A stretch of DNA of 64,000 bases from Lachnospiraceae bacterium (GCA_910575605.1 CAJTEW010000011.1:46857-110856); one strand, 5' to 3'. Counted from the stretch's first letter, positions 17,822-28,394 are shown. Made by a program: numbers and translations. Notes: generated from the sequence alone by a model not told the origin.

Positions 17822-18874
17822 ATGGACAGACAGATTCACGGAGGAGATATTTATCGAAATAAGGTGGTGTTTGATTTTTCAGTAAACAGTAATCCGCTGG
17901 GAGTGCCAGGGCCGGTGCGCCTTGCAGCTGCCCGTGGGCTGGCACATATTGAACATTACCCGGATATACGTTGTGATGAGCTTAAAAAGGCAATCAGCAG
18001 GTTTGAGTGCATCCCCAAAGAGAATATTATCTGCGGAAACGGTGCCGCAGAGCTTTTTTTTGCAGCGGCTCTGGCAAGAAAGCCAAAAAGAGCTTTAATT
18101 CTTTCTCCGACCTTTTCCGAATATGAGCGGGCTCTTAAGGCTGTGGGGGCTAGGATTCAGTATTTTGATCTGTCAGAAGAAAAGGATTTTAGGGTCGATG
18201 AAAGCCTGCTGGATAGAATCACACCGGGGATTGATATGATATTTTTGTGCAATCCCAATAACCCGACAGGATGTGTGATGAAAAGAGAGCTTCTAAATGA
18301 TGTGCTTGAAAAATGCACAAAATATGGCATACTGCTTGTATTAGATGAGTGCTTTGTTGATTTCCTTAAGGAACCTGAGAAGGTTACAATGAGGGAAAAG
18401 GCAGCTGGCTGTCAGGAACTTTTAGTTGTAAAGGCGTTTACAAAGCTGTTTGCTATGCCGGGTTTAAGGCTGGGATATGCGGTAAGCGGAAGTCTCTGGT
18501 TTTTGGATAAAATGAAGGAATTCCTGCAGCCGTGGAATGTATCTGTCCTCGCACAGGCAGGAGGAATAGCGGCGCTTACAGATAATGGAAATTATTGTGT
18601 AGATGAGTATATAAAAAATACAAGAAAATATGTAAAAACAGAGCGGGAAAGTTTGGAAGCTGCATTAAAAGAGCTTGGATATTATGTGTATCCCTCCGAG
18701 GCGAACTACCTGTTTTTCAGGGGAAAACCAATGCTTTACGAGGCAGCAGCGGATGCAGGATTTTTGATACGGGACTGCAGCGGCTACAGAGGGCTTACTT
18801 CTGGCTATTACCGGATTGCAATACGAAAGAAAGAGGAAAATGAGAGGTTTGTTGCATGGCTAAGAGGATTATGA
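17822..18874 (+). CDS. cobD: L-threonine-O-3-phosphate decarboxylase
   Basis: PLP enzyme (fold type I, class I/II aminotransferase relative) that makes (R)-1-amino-2-propanol phosphate for CbiB. 350 residues. Marks: [20 protein letters not shown] at the N-terminus, the PLP-phosphate site [33 protein letters not shown], and the PLP Lys in [16 protein letters not shown]. No threonine kinase (PduX) is seen in the window. The 3' end overlaps cbiP by 19 bases. Confidence 0.95.
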   Translation: MDRQIHGGDIYRNKVVFDFSVNSNPLGVPGPVRLAAARGLAHIEHYPDIRCDELKKAISRFECIPKENIICGNGAAELFFAAALARKPKRALILSPTFSEYERALKAVGARIQYFDLSEEKDFRVDESLLDRITPGIDMIFLCNPNNPTGCVMKRELLNDVLEKCTKYGILLVLDECFVDFLKEPEKVTMREKAAGCQELLVVKAFTKLFAMPGLRLGYAVSGSLWFLDKMKEFLQPWNVSVLAQAGGIAALTDNGNYCVDEYIKNTRKYVKTERESLEAALKELGYYVYPSEANYLFFRGKPMLYEAAADAGFLIRDCSGYRGLTSGYYRIAIRKKEENERFVAWLRGL

Positions 18875-20388
18875 TACAGGGGACGATGTCCAATGCCGGA
18901 AAAAGCTTAATCTGTGCAGGACTGTGCAGGATTTTTAAGCAGGATGGATATAAGACGGCTCCCTTTAAATCACAGAATATGGCTCTTAACTCCTATATCA
19001 CGGAGGAGGGACTTGAGATAGGCCGGGCCCAGGCAGTACAGGCAGAGGCGGCGGGAATTAGGCCTCAGACATGGATGAATCCAATCCTTTTAAAGCCTAC
19101 AGGTGATATGGGCTCTCAGATAATTGTAAACGGAGAGGTGCTTGGCAATATGAGCGCCCGGCAATATTTTGCTTATAAGAAGAAGCTGATACCAGACATA
19201 ATGAGAGCTTTCCATAAGCTGGAGGAGGAGTATGATATTATCGTGATTGAGGGGGCGGGAAGCCCGGCAGAGATTAACCTTAAGGAGAACGATATTGTAA
19301 ATATGGGGCTTGCAAAAATGACAGATGCTCCGGTGCTGCTTGTAGGAGATATTGATAGAGGAGGGGTATTTGCCCAGCTCCTGGGTACGCTTCTGCTTCT
19401 TGAGGAGAAAGAAAAGGAACGTATAAAGGGTTTGATTATTAATAAATTCCGGGGAGATAAGACTATTCTTGAGCCAGGGATTACCATGCTTGAGGAGCGA
19501 AGCGGAATTCTTGCGGCAGGCGTTGTACCTTATCTTAAGGTGGAGATTGAGGACGAAGATAGTCTTACAAAGCGGTTTGAGGGAAATATAAGGGATAAGG
19601 GGACTGCAATTAAGATTTCAGTTATACGCACTCCAAGGATTTCCAATTTTACGGATTTCTTTGTATTTGAAAATACAAAAGGAATCAATTTGCAATATGT
19701 GAAAAGTGTTTCAGAGCTGGCAGATTCAGATATGATTATTCTTCCAGGAACGAAAAATACGATAGAAGATTTACTATGGCTTAGACAGAATGGACTGGAG
19801 GCTGCCATATTGAAAGAGGCGGCTTTAGGAACAGCAGTATGGGGAATCTGCGGAGGATATCAGATGATGGGAGAGTATCTAAAGGATCCGGAGGGAGTGG
19901 AAGGAGCAGGCCGGAAAGAAGTAGTGAGAGGGATGGGGCTTTTGCCAATGGAAACAGTATTTGTAAAGGAGAAAAAAAGAACGCGGGTTACAGGAACTTT
20001 CCATGTTATAGATGGAATATTTTCATCCCTTTCTGGTATGAGCTTTGAAGGCTATGAGATACATATGGGGAGGACTGCTGGAGAAGCAGGCAGCATAAGT
20101 ACAATCCGTGATTCTGTGTCAGGCAGTGAGAGCGTTGACGGGGCATGTGTGGGAAATATCTGCGGTACTTATGTCCATGGTATTTTTGATAACCAGGATA
20201 TTTCACAGGCAGTACTTAAAGCATTAGCAGAGAAAAGGGGTATTCCTTTTGAGGAGATTGAAAGTGTAGATCTGAAGGAATTTAAGGAACAGCAGTATGA
20301 TTTGCTTGCGGACGAACTGCGGGCACATCTGGATATGAGAATGATATATAAAATAATGGGAGAAAAGAATGATGTTGGCAGAGATTGA
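18856..20388 (+). CDS. cbiP: Cobyric acid synthase CbiP
   Basis: Amidates the b, d, e and g side chains of adenosylcobyrinic a,c-diamide. 510 residues. N-terminal ATP-binding domain: [45 protein letters not shown]-terminal glutaminase domain: [14 protein letters not shown] and the nucleophile Cys in [22 protein letters not shown] carries the His. It overlaps cobD upstream and cbiC downstream by about 20 bases. Confidence 0.97.
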   Translation: MAKRIMIQGTMSNAGKSLICAGLCRIFKQDGYKTAPFKSQNMALNSYITEEGLEIGRAQAVQAEAAGIRPQTWMNPILLKPTGDMGSQIIVNGEVLGNMSARQYFAYKKKLIPDIMRAFHKLEEEYDIIVIEGAGSPAEINLKENDIVNMGLAKMTDAPVLLVGDIDRGGVFAQLLGTLLLLEEKEKERIKGLIINKFRGDKTILEPGITMLEERSGILAAGVVPYLKVEIEDEDSLTKRFEGNIRDKGTAIKISVIRTPRISNFTDFFVFENTKGINLQYVKSVSELADSDMIILPGTKNTIEDLLWLRQNGLEAAILKEAALGTAVWGICGGYQMMGEYLKDPEGVEGAGRKEVVRGMGLLPMETVFVKEKKRTRVTGTFHVIDGIFSSLSGMSFEGYEIHMGRTAGEAGSISTIRDSVSGSESVDGACVGNICGTYVHGIFDNQDISQAVLKALAEKRGIPFEEIESVDLKEFKEQQYDLLADELRAHLDMRMIYKIMGEKNDVGRD

Positions 20389-21007
20389 GGTTATGGCTCC
20401 GCAAGAGATAGAGAAAAGAAGCTTTGAGATTATAACAGAGGAACTAAAGCACAGAGGAATTAAGCTTTCCGGTCTGCAGGCGCCAGTCATCAAAAGATGT
20501 ATTCATACAAGTGCAGATTTTGATTATGCAGGAAATCTTGCATTTTCGGAAGGTGCAGTAGAAAAGGCACTGGAGGCAATCAGGGGCGGGGCATCTATTG
20601 TTACAGATACGCAGATGGGATGTTCTGGAATTAATAAAAGTGTTTTGAGCAGATTCGGAGGGCAGGTATACTGTTTTATGTCTGATGAGGATGTGGCAGA
20701 AACTGCAAAGAAAAATGGGACTACAAGGGCGGCAGCCAGTATGGATAAGGCTGGAATTCTAAAGGAAAAACTCATATTTGCCATTGGAAATGCACCTACA
20801 GCACTTATCCGTCTTTATGAGCTTATTCATTTAGAGAGACTGAAGCCGGAGCTGATTATTGGGGTTCCAGTAGGATTTGTGAATGTAGTGCAGTCAAAGG
20901 AGTTGATTATGTCACTTTCGGATACGCCTTATATTGTGGCAAGAGGCCGAAAGGGCGGGAGCAACATTGCTGCATGTATCTGTAATGCCCTTCTGTATAT
21001 GTTGTAA
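20369..21007 (+). CDS. cbiC: Cobalt-precorrin-8 methylmutase CbiC
   Basis: Moves the C11 methyl to C12 to form cobyrinic acid. 212 residues. Marks: [23 protein letters not shown] (with the catalytic His), [31 protein letters not shown] and [14 protein letters not shown], ending in [18 protein letters not shown]. It is the last cobalamin gene of the + operon; 79 bases separate it from the ABC exporter genes, with no clear terminator between. Confidence 0.96.
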   Translation: MMLAEIEVMAPQEIEKRSFEIITEELKHRGIKLSGLQAPVIKRCIHTSADFDYAGNLAFSEGAVEKALEAIRGGASIVTDTQMGCSGINKSVLSRFGGQVYCFMSDEDVAETAKKNGTTRAAASMDKAGILKEKLIFAIGNAPTALIRLYELIHLERLKPELIIGVPVGFVNVVQSKELIMSLSDTPYIVARGRKGGSNIAACICNALLYML

Positions 21008-21086
21008 AGTGAGAGATCCGTCATAAATATGAGCTTAGCTTCATCGTTATTATAAACTTAGTGTTATAAATTTCGGAGGTATTTTT

Positions 21087-22820
21087 ATGAAGAAACTTGG
21101 AACTTATATGAAGCGCTACGGTCCTTTCTATCTGCTTGGCTTTGTCTGCATGGTTGTCAGTATTATTCTTGATATGGCGGCACCCCAGTTTATCAGGCAT
21201 ATTATAGATGACGTCATTGTTGGAAAGAATCAGGAGCTTTTGATGAAGTTTGTTTTAGGACTTCTGGGAATCGGTATCGGCCGTGCCGTGCTTCAATATA
21301 TAAAAGAGTTTACTTATGATGCAGTAGGGGTTTCGGTAGGGTATCATATGCGGAAGGACCTTTTCTGTCATATTCAGAGGATGTCTATGGATTTCTTTGA
21401 CAGGCATAATACAGGTGAGCTGATGACTCGTGTGAAGGAGGATGTGGATAAGGTATGGATGGCGGCTGGATTTGTGGGGATTTTGGCTGTTGAGGCTGTG
21501 ACTCATACGGTACTTGTTCTTTTCTTTATGTTCCGGCTCAATCCGCAGCTTACGATTGTTCCGCTGGTAATACTGCCGCTTATTGGAGTTTGTGCCGTGC
21601 GAATGGAGAAGAAGCTTGGCACAGTATATGATAAAATCAGTGAGGAGACAGCAGAGCTTAATACAGTGGCGCAGGAGGCCTTATCTGGTGTACGTACGGT
21701 CAAAGCCTTTGCACAGGAAAGATATGAGATAAGGAAATTTGGAAGGCATAATCGGAAATTTTATGATTTGAACATGGAGCAGGCAGGGATTGTCGCTGAT
21801 TACCAGCCGGCCATTACCTTTCTTGGCAATACTATGCTTCTTATGGTGATTATTGCCGGCGGTCTAATGGTTATCTACAGACGTATGACTCTGGGTGCTT
21901 TAGGGGCGTTTTTAGAATATGCTAATAATGTAATCTGGCCGATGGAGATTGTAGGATGGTTGAGCAATGATATTGCATCAGCCTTTGCTTCCTGGAAGAA
22001 GATTAAAGGGGCAGCCGGAGAGAATCCGCAGATTATGGAACAGCCAGGGGCAGTTTCTCCGGAAAGGATTACCGGAAGCCTTAAATTTGAACATGTAGGG
22101 TTTTCCCTGAATGGAAAAGAGATTTTAAAAGACATTAATCTGGAGCTTAGGCCGGGACATACCCTTGGAATTATGGGGATGACTGGTTCCGGAAAGACAA
22201 CTCTAGTTAATCTTATCCAGCGTTTTTATGATGTAACTGAAGGGTGCATCTTTCTTGACGGGAGAGATATCCGTTCCTATCCACTAGACAGCCTGCGCGC
22301 TTGTGTTTCTGTTGTGATGCAGGATGTATTTTTGTTTTCTGATTCCGTATCAGAAAATGTAAAGACAGGAAAACGTATGGAACTTACACAGGACACAGTA
22401 GAATGGGCTGCAGAAAGAGCCTGCGCGGCGCATTTCATCAGCCGTCTCGGGGACAGTTATGAAACAGTTGTGGGAGAGCGCGGTGTGGGGCTTTCCGGAG
22501 GTCAAAAGCAGAGAATCAGCATTGCCCGGGCTATTGCAAAACAGGCCCCTGTGCTGATTCTTGATGACGCGACATCTGCTCTTGACATGGAGACAGAGCA
22601 GATAATTCAGAGAAATTTAAAACAGGTAAATAAGGGAGCAAAAATCATTATCGGACACCGTATTTCTGCTGTCCGTTTTGCAGATGAGATTATAGTACTG
22701 GAAAATAATAGGATTGCCGAGAGGGGAACCCACGAGGAGCTTATGGCAGAGAAAGGACGCTATTACCATACATGGTGCGTACAATACGAAAATAGGAAGG
22801 GGGAGAAAATATGCCGGTAA
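21087..22820 (+). CDS. ABC exporter half-transporter, subunit with degenerate catalytic site
   Basis: 577 residues: six membrane segments (1-~310) then an ATPase domain. Walker A GMTGSGKTT, signature LSGGQKQR, Walker B LILDDATSALD, H-loop IIGHR. The catalytic Glu after Walker B is Asp here, the usual sign of the degenerate site in heterodimeric exporters such as BmrCD or TM287/288. Ribosome site CGGAGG. It overlaps its partner by ten bases. The substrate is unknown; placement between two cobalamin operons suggests, but does not show, a link to corrinoids or porphyrins. Confidence 0.92.
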   Translation: MKKLGTYMKRYGPFYLLGFVCMVVSIILDMAAPQFIRHIIDDVIVGKNQELLMKFVLGLLGIGIGRAVLQYIKEFTYDAVGVSVGYHMRKDLFCHIQRMSMDFFDRHNTGELMTRVKEDVDKVWMAAGFVGILAVEAVTHTVLVLFFMFRLNPQLTIVPLVILPLIGVCAVRMEKKLGTVYDKISEETAELNTVAQEALSGVRTVKAFAQERYEIRKFGRHNRKFYDLNMEQAGIVADYQPAITFLGNTMLLMVIIAGGLMVIYRRMTLGALGAFLEYANNVIWPMEIVGWLSNDIASAFASWKKIKGAAGENPQIMEQPGAVSPERITGSLKFEHVGFSLNGKEILKDINLELRPGHTLGIMGMTGSGKTTLVNLIQRFYDVTEGCIFLDGRDIRSYPLDSLRACVSVVMQDVFLFSDSVSENVKTGKRMELTQDTVEWAAERACAAHFISRLGDSYETVVGERGVGLSGGQKQRISIARAIAKQAPVLILDDATSALDMETEQIIQRNLKQVNKGAKIIIGHRISAVRFADEIIVLENNRIAERGTHEELMAEKGRYYHTWCVQYENRKGEKICR

Positions 22821-24595
22821 ATTCTGCGAGGGAAGACGAGTTAATCAGGGATGTCTCTAAAAAAGAAACCCTGGTAAGATTATATAAATATATGCTGGCA
22901 TACAAAAAGGAGCTTACACTTGTAGGCTTTCTGCTGTTTATCACTCTTTCTGTTAATCTGGCCACGCCGCTGATGATTGAGCTGGCTGTAGATACTTATG
23001 TGGCAGAAGGAGATGTGCCGGGGCTTCTTAAACTGGCTGCTGTTGGCTTTTCTATGTTCCTTTTGCGTATGGTGTGCAGAAGAGGCTGGATGCGTATCAT
23101 TGCAGATGTAACAAACCGGGTGTTAATGACAATCCGAAGCCAGCTGTATGAACATATCCAGACTCTAAGTTTTCACTTTTTTGACAGCAGGCCTACTGGG
23201 AAGATCCTTGCCCGTATTGTGGGTGATATTAATTCTCTTAAGGATATGCTTTCGGACAGCGTTACAAAGCTTCTTCCGGATTTTCTGACCTTGATTGGGA
23301 TTGCCTGTATCATGCTTTTAAAAAGCTGGCAGCTGGCTCTTTCAGCCTTTTTGACACTTCCCCTTCTTGCAGGGGGAATGTTTGTAATTCAAATCCGTGC
23401 ACATAAGCTGTGGCAGATACACCGGCAGAAGAATTCAAACTTAAATGCATTTATTCATGAGAATTTTTCCGGCATCCGTATTGTCCAGAGCTTTGCCGCG
23501 GAACCGGAAAGACAAGCAGATTTTGAGCGCTGCGCCATGGAATACCGTGACAGCTTTGTAGATGCAGTGAAGATTGCCGATTTGTTCAGTGCGCTGGTAG
23601 AAACTGTATGGGGACTGGGAGGATTTCTTCTTTATTTTATTGGTATAAGGATTGTGGGGGCAGACAAAATAGGGGTCGGAACCTTCCTTGCATTTTCCAC
23701 ATATCTTGGAATGTTTTGGAGTCCCATCCGCAATCTTGCCAGCTTTTACAATAAGATTGTGACTAATATTTCAGCCGCGGAAAGGGTATTTGATATTCTT
23801 GATACGCCGGCAGAAATAAAGAATGAGGAGGGAAGTATTGAATTGCCGAAGATTAAGGGTGAGGTGGCATTTCGGAATGTCAGCTTTGCCTATACAGACG
23901 AGCCAGAGAGGCTTGTACTTGAGGATGTAAGCTTCCTCGTACATCCCGGAGAGACAATTGCACTTGTAGGCCCTACCGGCGCTGGGAAGACAACTATTGC
24001 CAGCCTCATCAGCCGTTTTTATGATGTGACGGCAGGTAGTATTGAAATTGACGGATATAATACTAGGAAGGTTACGCTGGAGAGCTTAAGGCAGCAGATG
24101 GGGGTGATGACGCAGGATACATTTTTGTTTACCGGGACAATTCGTGAAAATATCTGCTATGGAAAAGGAAATGCCACAGAGGAAGAAATGATTGCTGCCG
24201 CAAAGGCAGTCCATGCCCATGATTTTATTATAAAAACAGAAAAAGGATACGATACAAAAATCAGCGAAAGAAGTTCAGGTCTTTCCATCGGACAGCGGCA
24301 GCTTCTTGCCTTTGCACGAACCATGCTAAGTAATCCGCGGATACTCATACTGGACGAGGCTACCTCGAGCATTGATACTCATACGGAGCTTCTTGTACAG
24401 GCCGGTATAGAGGCTATGTTGAAAAACCGGACCTCCTTTATTATTGCTCATCGTCTCTCCACTATACGAGGCGCTGACAAGATTTTTTATATTGATGATA
24501 AGAACATCCTGGAGTCAGGAAGCCATGAAGAGCTTATGGCGAAAAAAGGGGCATATTACCGGCTGTATGAAAGTCAGTTTGAAGAGGTAAGGTAA
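22811..24595 (+). CDS. ABC exporter half-transporter, catalytic partner
   Basis: 594 residues: six membrane segments then an ATPase domain. Walker A GPTGAGKTT, Walker B LILDEATSSID with the catalytic Glu, H-loop IIAHR, but the signature is LSIGQ instead of LSGGQ. In a heterodimer this off-consensus signature faces the Asp-bearing site of the first subunit, so both deviations fall in one nucleotide site and the other site is fully canonical. That asymmetry supports a true BmrC/BmrD-type pair. It ends eight bases before a strong terminator. Confidence 0.93.
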   Translation: MPVNSAREDELIRDVSKKETLVRLYKYMLAYKKELTLVGFLLFITLSVNLATPLMIELAVDTYVAEGDVPGLLKLAAVGFSMFLLRMVCRRGWMRIIADVTNRVLMTIRSQLYEHIQTLSFHFFDSRPTGKILARIVGDINSLKDMLSDSVTKLLPDFLTLIGIACIMLLKSWQLALSAFLTLPLLAGGMFVIQIRAHKLWQIHRQKNSNLNAFIHENFSGIRIVQSFAAEPERQADFERCAMEYRDSFVDAVKIADLFSALVETVWGLGGFLLYFIGIRIVGADKIGVGTFLAFSTYLGMFWSPIRNLASFYNKIVTNISAAERVFDILDTPAEIKNEEGSIELPKIKGEVAFRNVSFAYTDEPERLVLEDVSFLVHPGETIALVGPTGAGKTTIASLISRFYDVTAGSIEIDGYNTRKVTLESLRQQMGVMTQDTFLFTGTIRENICYGKGNATEEEMIAAAKAVHAHDFIIKTEKGYDTKISERSSGLSIGQRQLLAFARTMLSNPRILILDEATSSIDTHTELLVQAGIEAMLKNRTSFIIAHRLSTIRGADKIFYIDDKNILESGSHEELMAKKGAYYRLYESQFEEVR

Positions 24596-24603
24596 ATCTG
24601 CTT

Positions 24604-24641
24604 CCCCGCGTCAGGTATTCCTTGACGCGGGGGTCAGTTTT
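24604..24641 (+). terminator. Terminator between converging operons
   Basis: A perfect 10-base stem, CCCCGCGTCA (24604-24613) with TGACGCGGGG (24623-24632), is followed by GTCAGTTTT. Read on the - strand the stem lacks a close T run, so it mainly serves the exporter genes, but it lies just past the cbiK stop and may help both. Confidence 0.75.
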
Positions 24642-25413
24642 AAATAACAGCCTTTAAATGCTTTACAAACATTTTACGTATTTCATTATATTCCCCGAGT
24701 CCCTTCAGGTGGCATACCACCTTGTATCCTTCATTTTCAAACACGGATTTCCATGAATTCTTTTCCTCTCCTGCCATGTCATTATTCGCATGGTCCCCGG
24801 CAACAATCATAAAGGGAACCAGATGTACGGTCTTTACATCGCTTTTTTTCAGAAGTTCTGTCACATGCAGAAGCTCGGGATATGCCTCTACGGTACCCAT
24901 ATGAATATGGGGATACCCCATTTCCTTAAACATATAGTCCAGTGCAGGATATACGGTGTTTGCGTAGTGCTCACTTCCATGCCCCATAAGCACCAGCGCC
25001 TCCGAAGTATTAAGATTGGAAAAGGAGCTGCCGATAATCTGTACAACTTCCCTCATGTCTTCTGTTGAGGAAAGGAGAGGCGCACCGAAGGATATAGAGT
25101 GAAAAAACTCCTGCAAGGCAAGAGCATCCTCTTTCATCCTGTCATTTTCAATTCCGTTAATTACATGGGTAGGCTGAATATATACGTCTGTAACTCCATC
25201 CTTTTTCATCTGAAGAAGTGCTTCTGAAACAGTGAAAATTTTCTCCCCGGTTGTTTCCTGAAGCTTTGAGAGGATCATTCTGCTGGTCCAGGCCCGGTAA
25301 AAGGGAACATCCGCGAATAACCCTTTTATTTCCTTTTCTATGGCATCAATGGTTACAGCACGTGTATCAGAATAACTTGTTCCAAAGCTTACAACAAGGA
25401 TTCCCTTTTTCAT
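24640..25413 (-). CDS. cbiK: Anaerobic sirohydrochlorin cobaltochelatase CbiK
   Basis: Inserts Co2+ into sirohydrochlorin at the start of the anaerobic corrin pathway. 257 residues, no signal peptide. Marks: GILVVSFGTSYSDTR at the N-terminus, YIQPTHVINGIE, and the two metal-site His in VLMGHGSEHYANTVY and VPFMIVAGDHANNDMAG. It is the last gene of the cbiM-N-Q-O-K operon, 13 bases after cbiO, so cobalt import and cobalt insertion are controlled together. Confidence 0.96.
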   Translation of the reverse strand: MKKGILVVSFGTSYSDTRAVTIDAIEKEIKGLFADVPFYRAWTSRMILSKLQETTGEKIFTVSEALLQMKKDGVTDVYIQPTHVINGIENDRMKEDALALQEFFHSISFGAPLLSSTEDMREVVQIIGSSFSNLNTSEALVLMGHGSEHYANTVYPALDYMFKEMGYPHIHMGTVEAYPELLHVTELLKKSDVKTVHLVPFMIVAGDHANNDMAGEEKNSWKSVFENEGYKVVCHLKGLGEYNEIRKMFVKHLKAVI

Positions 25414-25426
25414 GTCAATTTTCCTG

Positions 25427-26227
25427 TTACTGTGAATAGTAACGTTTTCCTTTCTTTTTTAATATATCCGGATTCTTAAGAATCGAAAGAATCAGCGGAG
25501 GCTTCAGGGACGCGGTTTTTAACAACGTGTCATCCGAAAAGATTTCATCAGGAGAACCGCTTTTTAGCAGCCTTCCTTCATGGAAAATAAAAATCTCATC
25601 TGCCCATTCATAGGCATAATTTACGTCGTGGGAGGCCATGAGTACCGTGATTCCGTGCTCCGTGACCTTTCCGATAATATCATGAACAAGATCTGTATGC
25701 AGCGGATCAAGGGCAGCGGCCGGCTCATCAAAAATAATCAGCTCTGGTTCCATGACAAGAATATCTGCGATGGCAGTCAGCTTTTTTTGTCCTCCGCTTA
25801 AGGCGTGTACTGGTTTATGGGCAAAGGGAGTAATTCCCAGCTTATCCATGATGTCCTGTACTTTTCTTCTCGTTACAGCTTCAGAAAAACCAAGATTTAA
25901 AGGACCAAAAGAGATTTCCTGTACAACGCTGGCTGAAAAAAGCTGTTTATCGGGATCCTGAAATACAATGCCTACTTTACTTCTAAGGCTTAGCAGCCCC
26001 TTTTTTGAGTAGTTAAGAGGAACTCCTTGATAATAAATAGTTCCAGAATCAGGTCTTAAAATTCCGTTGCAGCATAGAAAAAATGTGGATTTTCCTGATC
26101 CGTTTGAGCCCATACATGCAATTTTTTTCCCTCTGTGGATGTTAAGGGATAAATTGTCAAGTGCAGGACTTTTTTCTCCTTCATAAGTATAACAGATATT
26201 TTCTGCCTTTAATATAGTTTCAATCAA
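25427..26227 (-). CDS. cbiO: Cobalt ECF transporter ATPase CbiO
   Basis: ATPase of the CbiMNQO cobalt importer. The start is chosen as TTG 26227, seven bases after GGAGG; a longer frame from TTG 26242 would contain the ribosome site. 266 residues. Walker A MGSNGSGKSTFF, Q-loop VGIVFQDPDKQLF, signature LSGGQKKL, Walker B LIIFDEPAAALD, H-loop MASHD. Eight bases separate it from the end of the cbiQ frame when measured from the longer start. Confidence 0.95.
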   Translation of the reverse strand: MIETILKAENICYTYEGEKSPALDNLSLNIHRGKKIACMGSNGSGKSTFFLCCNGILRPDSGTIYYQGVPLNYSKKGLLSLRSKVGIVFQDPDKQLFSASVVQEISFGPLNLGFSEAVTRRKVQDIMDKLGITPFAHKPVHALSGGQKKLTAIADILVMEPELIIFDEPAAALDPLHTDLVHDIIGKVTEHGITVLMASHDVNYAYEWADEIFIFHEGRLLKSGSPDEIFSDDTLLKTASLKPPLILSILKNPDILKKKGKRYYSQ

Positions 26228-26250
26228 AGTTATCACCTCCAAAGGTGCAG

Positions 26251-27033
26251 TTATATGGAGCTTTTGTATTTCAATATTACTATAAGGACAAAGAGAAATA
26301 CTTCAAATCCTGCAATACAAAAAATTTCAGAATATTTTGCAGGGTGCTCTTCTGAAAGTATCTGAATTCTGCCGTTATAGCACCGGGCCTCCATAGCGTC
26401 GTACTGAGCGCCGGCCTGTCTGACGGACAGGACGAACACAGAGCTGGCCATCGCCACGAAGGATTTCCGGGCAGTATGGAGACTTTTATTTCCAAGCCTG
26501 GAACTTTGTGAAATCAAAATAGCTGACGCTGTGCGTAGAGTAATAAAAATATACCGGTAAATGAGCAGCATGAGCTCTGTGATTAGCCCAGGAACATGCA
26601 GCTTTTTTAATACCCCAAGAATGTCCGCCACAGGGGTGCTTAGTGACAGAAAATACAGGCAGGATACACTGGCAAGAGCAGTAGAGATGAGCTGCACTCC
26701 CCAAAGAAGCCCTTGGACGCTTCCGGTGAGATAAAAGGAACCAAAAGGAATAGCAAATGCATCAAGGGGAGTCCGGGATATATTTATCAGGACAGCCGAT
26801 ATACTAAGGAACAGGAAAACAAGGGGGATTGTTATTAGCTTTAAATAACACAAGAGGGGAATACCTCCTTTTTCCACTGTCAACGTTCCTGTGACAAGCA
26901 GTACAAGGATGGCTGCTATGATAGAACGGCTGCTGACGCACAGAAGGAGTGTCAGCATGGAAAACACAAACTTTTCCATTGCATTTACATAACGCAGTCC
27001 GGAGTTATAGCAGAGCCTGTCAATCACAATCAT
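26251..27033 (-). CDS. cbiQ: Cobalt ECF transporter membrane subunit CbiQ
   Basis: T-component linking CbiM to CbiO. 260 residues, about five hydrophobic segments. The family coupling region with RTASAILISQSSRLG and the AQYDAMEARCYNG block near the C-terminus are typical of CbiQ. It overlaps cbiN by four bases, and its ribosome site GAGGATGAGG lies in the cbiN end. Confidence 0.93.
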   Translation of the reverse strand: MIVIDRLCYNSGLRYVNAMEKFVFSMLTLLLCVSSRSIIAAILVLLVTGTLTVEKGGIPLLCYLKLITIPLVFLFLSISAVLINISRTPLDAFAIPFGSFYLTGSVQGLLWGVQLISTALASVSCLYFLSLSTPVADILGVLKKLHVPGLITELMLLIYRYIFITLRTASAILISQSSRLGNKSLHTARKSFVAMASSVFVLSVRQAGAQYDAMEARCYNGRIQILSEEHPAKYSEIFCIAGFEVFLFVLIVILKYKSSI

Positions 27034-27350
27034 AGTGCCTCATCCTCCTTACTGAGCTTATTGCGTTCGTACATTCTTCCAAAGCAGAAGGCGAGGATTC
27101 CTACGCCGATACCAGTCTGTACACAGAAAATCAGGCTTTCTACCTCACCGGGGAGTTCCCCATCAATCAGAGTTTCAAGTACAGGATTAAACCAGGGGAT
27201 GTAATCTCCGTGAATTTCTTTCACCATTACGCTTCCTGCGTCGTCTGAGCCGCCAAACTCCGCGTCTTTAAGGGCGAAAAGAGGTATGACTGCAATCAAT
27301 ATGGCTGCAATAATAAGTGACAGAACTAATTTTTTATTTTTCGTTTCCAT
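27030..27350 (-). CDS. cbiN: Cobalt transport accessory protein CbiN
   Basis: Small two-span membrane protein needed by CbiM for Co2+ loading. 106 residues: first span LVLSLIIAAILIAVIPLFAL, then the extracytoplasmic loop with AEFGGSDDAGS and YIPWFNPVLE, then LIFCVQTGIGVGILAFCFG. Ribosome site AAGGAGG; it starts four bases after cbiM. Confidence 0.95.
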   Translation of the reverse strand: METKNKKLVLSLIIAAILIAVIPLFALKDAEFGGSDDAGSVMVKEIHGDYIPWFNPVLETLIDGELPGEVESLIFCVQTGIGVGILAFCFGRMYERNKLSKEDEAL

Positions 27351-27354
27351 TTCT

Positions 27355-28101
27355 TCACGCCTCCTTTTTATATCCGATTAAGTTAAGCTCAGACTTCGCA
27401 AATGACTCCAGGCAGACGATAATGGCCGTAGTAAGGAGACCTTCTATAATCGCAAGAGGAATCTGGGTCGGAGCAAATATACCGAGAAATTTTACTGTGG
27501 AAGCAGCAGAGCCACCGGTTTCTGACGGGTAGGCAAGCGCGAGCTGGACGCTGGTAACACAGTATGTAAATAAATCTCCCAAGGAGGCGGCAAGAAAAAC
27601 ACAGATTCCATGATTAATCTTACATTTCTGACAAAGCTTGTAAATTCCATAAGTAACAAAGGGGCCGGCAACAGCCATAGAAAAGGTATTGGCCCCCAAA
27701 GTGGTGAGACCGCCGTGGGCAAGGAGAACTGCCTGAAAGACAAGAATGATAATCCCCAGTACACTGACAACACAAGGACCGAACAAAATCGCGCCGAATC
27801 CGGTCCCTGTCATGTGAGAACAGCTGCCTGTGACAGACGGGATTTTCAGCGATGATATAACGAAAATAAATGCACCGGACATGGCCAGTAGAGTCATTGT
27901 CCTGGGGGTTTCAGCTAAGGTTCTGCGGATTTTTATGAATCCGGCGGTTAAAAAGGGCAGACATAATACGCCCCATGCGATACAGAAGGTTACCGGAAGA
28001 TAGCCCTCCATAATGTGCATTGCGTTTGCTGCCGGGTATATGCCTGCCATAAGAGAGCATATGGAAATTCCAGCAACTAGCTTCTTTTGTTTTCGAGTCA
28101 T
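27355..28101 (-). CDS. cbiM: Cobalt ECF transporter substrate-binding membrane protein CbiM
   Basis: S-component that binds Co2+. ATG 28101 follows AAGGGGG; a longer frame from 28146 runs into the riboswitch terminator. 248 residues with a signal-like N-terminus that ends in PAANA, followed by MHIMEGYLP, whose Met-His amino end forms the metal site after cleavage. [21 protein letters not shown] is the second metal-binding block. First gene of the riboswitch-led operon. Confidence 0.96.
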   Translation of the reverse strand: MTRKQKKLVAGISICSLMAGIYPAANAMHIMEGYLPVTFCIAWGVLCLPFLTAGFIKIRRTLAETPRTMTLLAMSGAFIFVISSLKIPSVTGSCSHMTGTGFGAILFGPCVVSVLGIIILVFQAVLLAHGGLTTLGANTFSMAVAGPFVTYGIYKLCQKCKINHGICVFLAASLGDLFTYCVTSVQLALAYPSETGGSAASTVKFLGIFAPTQIPLAIIEGLLTTAIIVCLESFAKSELNLIGYKKEA

Positions 28102-28145
28102 AGTAAAATCCCCCTTTAGATTGATATAGTGTGTGCCACAACGCA

Positions 28146-28183
28146 CAAAAAGAACACCTGGTTATCCTGCGTAACCACGTGTG
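28146..28183 (-). terminator. Terminator hairpin of the cobalamin riboswitch
   Basis: On the - strand, ACACGTGGTTA pairs with TAACCAGGTGT around a seven-base loop and is followed by TTCTTTTTG. It lies between the B12 box and cbiM, so ligand binding most likely favours premature termination. Confidence 0.8.
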
Positions 28184-28189
28184 AACCGT

Positions 28190-28360
28190 CTGCAACGGGT
28201 AGGTCTTCTGACTTAAGGCTCATCATAATACTCCGCCTTCCCGGTTTCCCAGTGACATAATGAAGCATTACTCCTCTACTACAGCGGCGCGACCGTGCGG
28301 GATTTTGACCCAGCTTGTCTGTTACCCTGCAAAAGCAGGCACCTCGTTACATTCAATCTG
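28190..28360 (-). ncRNA. Cobalamin (AdoCbl-class) riboswitch aptamer
   Basis: On the - strand the region holds the conserved GGTGCC near its 5' end, CTGGGTCAAAATCCCGCAC, the core GTCACTGGGAAACCGGGAAG and the B12 box GTCAGAAGACCTACC, in the right order, ~95 bases upstream of cbiM. Ligand is predicted to shut off cobalt import and CbiK when cobalamin is plentiful. Ends are approximate. Confidence 0.95.
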
Positions 28361-28365
28361 CTTCT

Positions 28366-28394
28366 ATCATACTATCAGACGGAAGGTGTGTCAA
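28366..28394 (-). promoter_or_regulatory. Sigma-A promoter of the cbiMNQOK operon
   Basis: On the - strand TTGACA (28394-28389) and TATGAT (28371-28366) are 17 bases apart. Transcription would begin right at the 5' edge of the riboswitch. Confidence 0.85.

Noticed and set aside
22811..24595. LSIGQ in the second ABC subunit as a sign of gene decay
   Set aside because: The change is matched by the Asp in the partner's site, the normal pattern for heterodimeric exporters.
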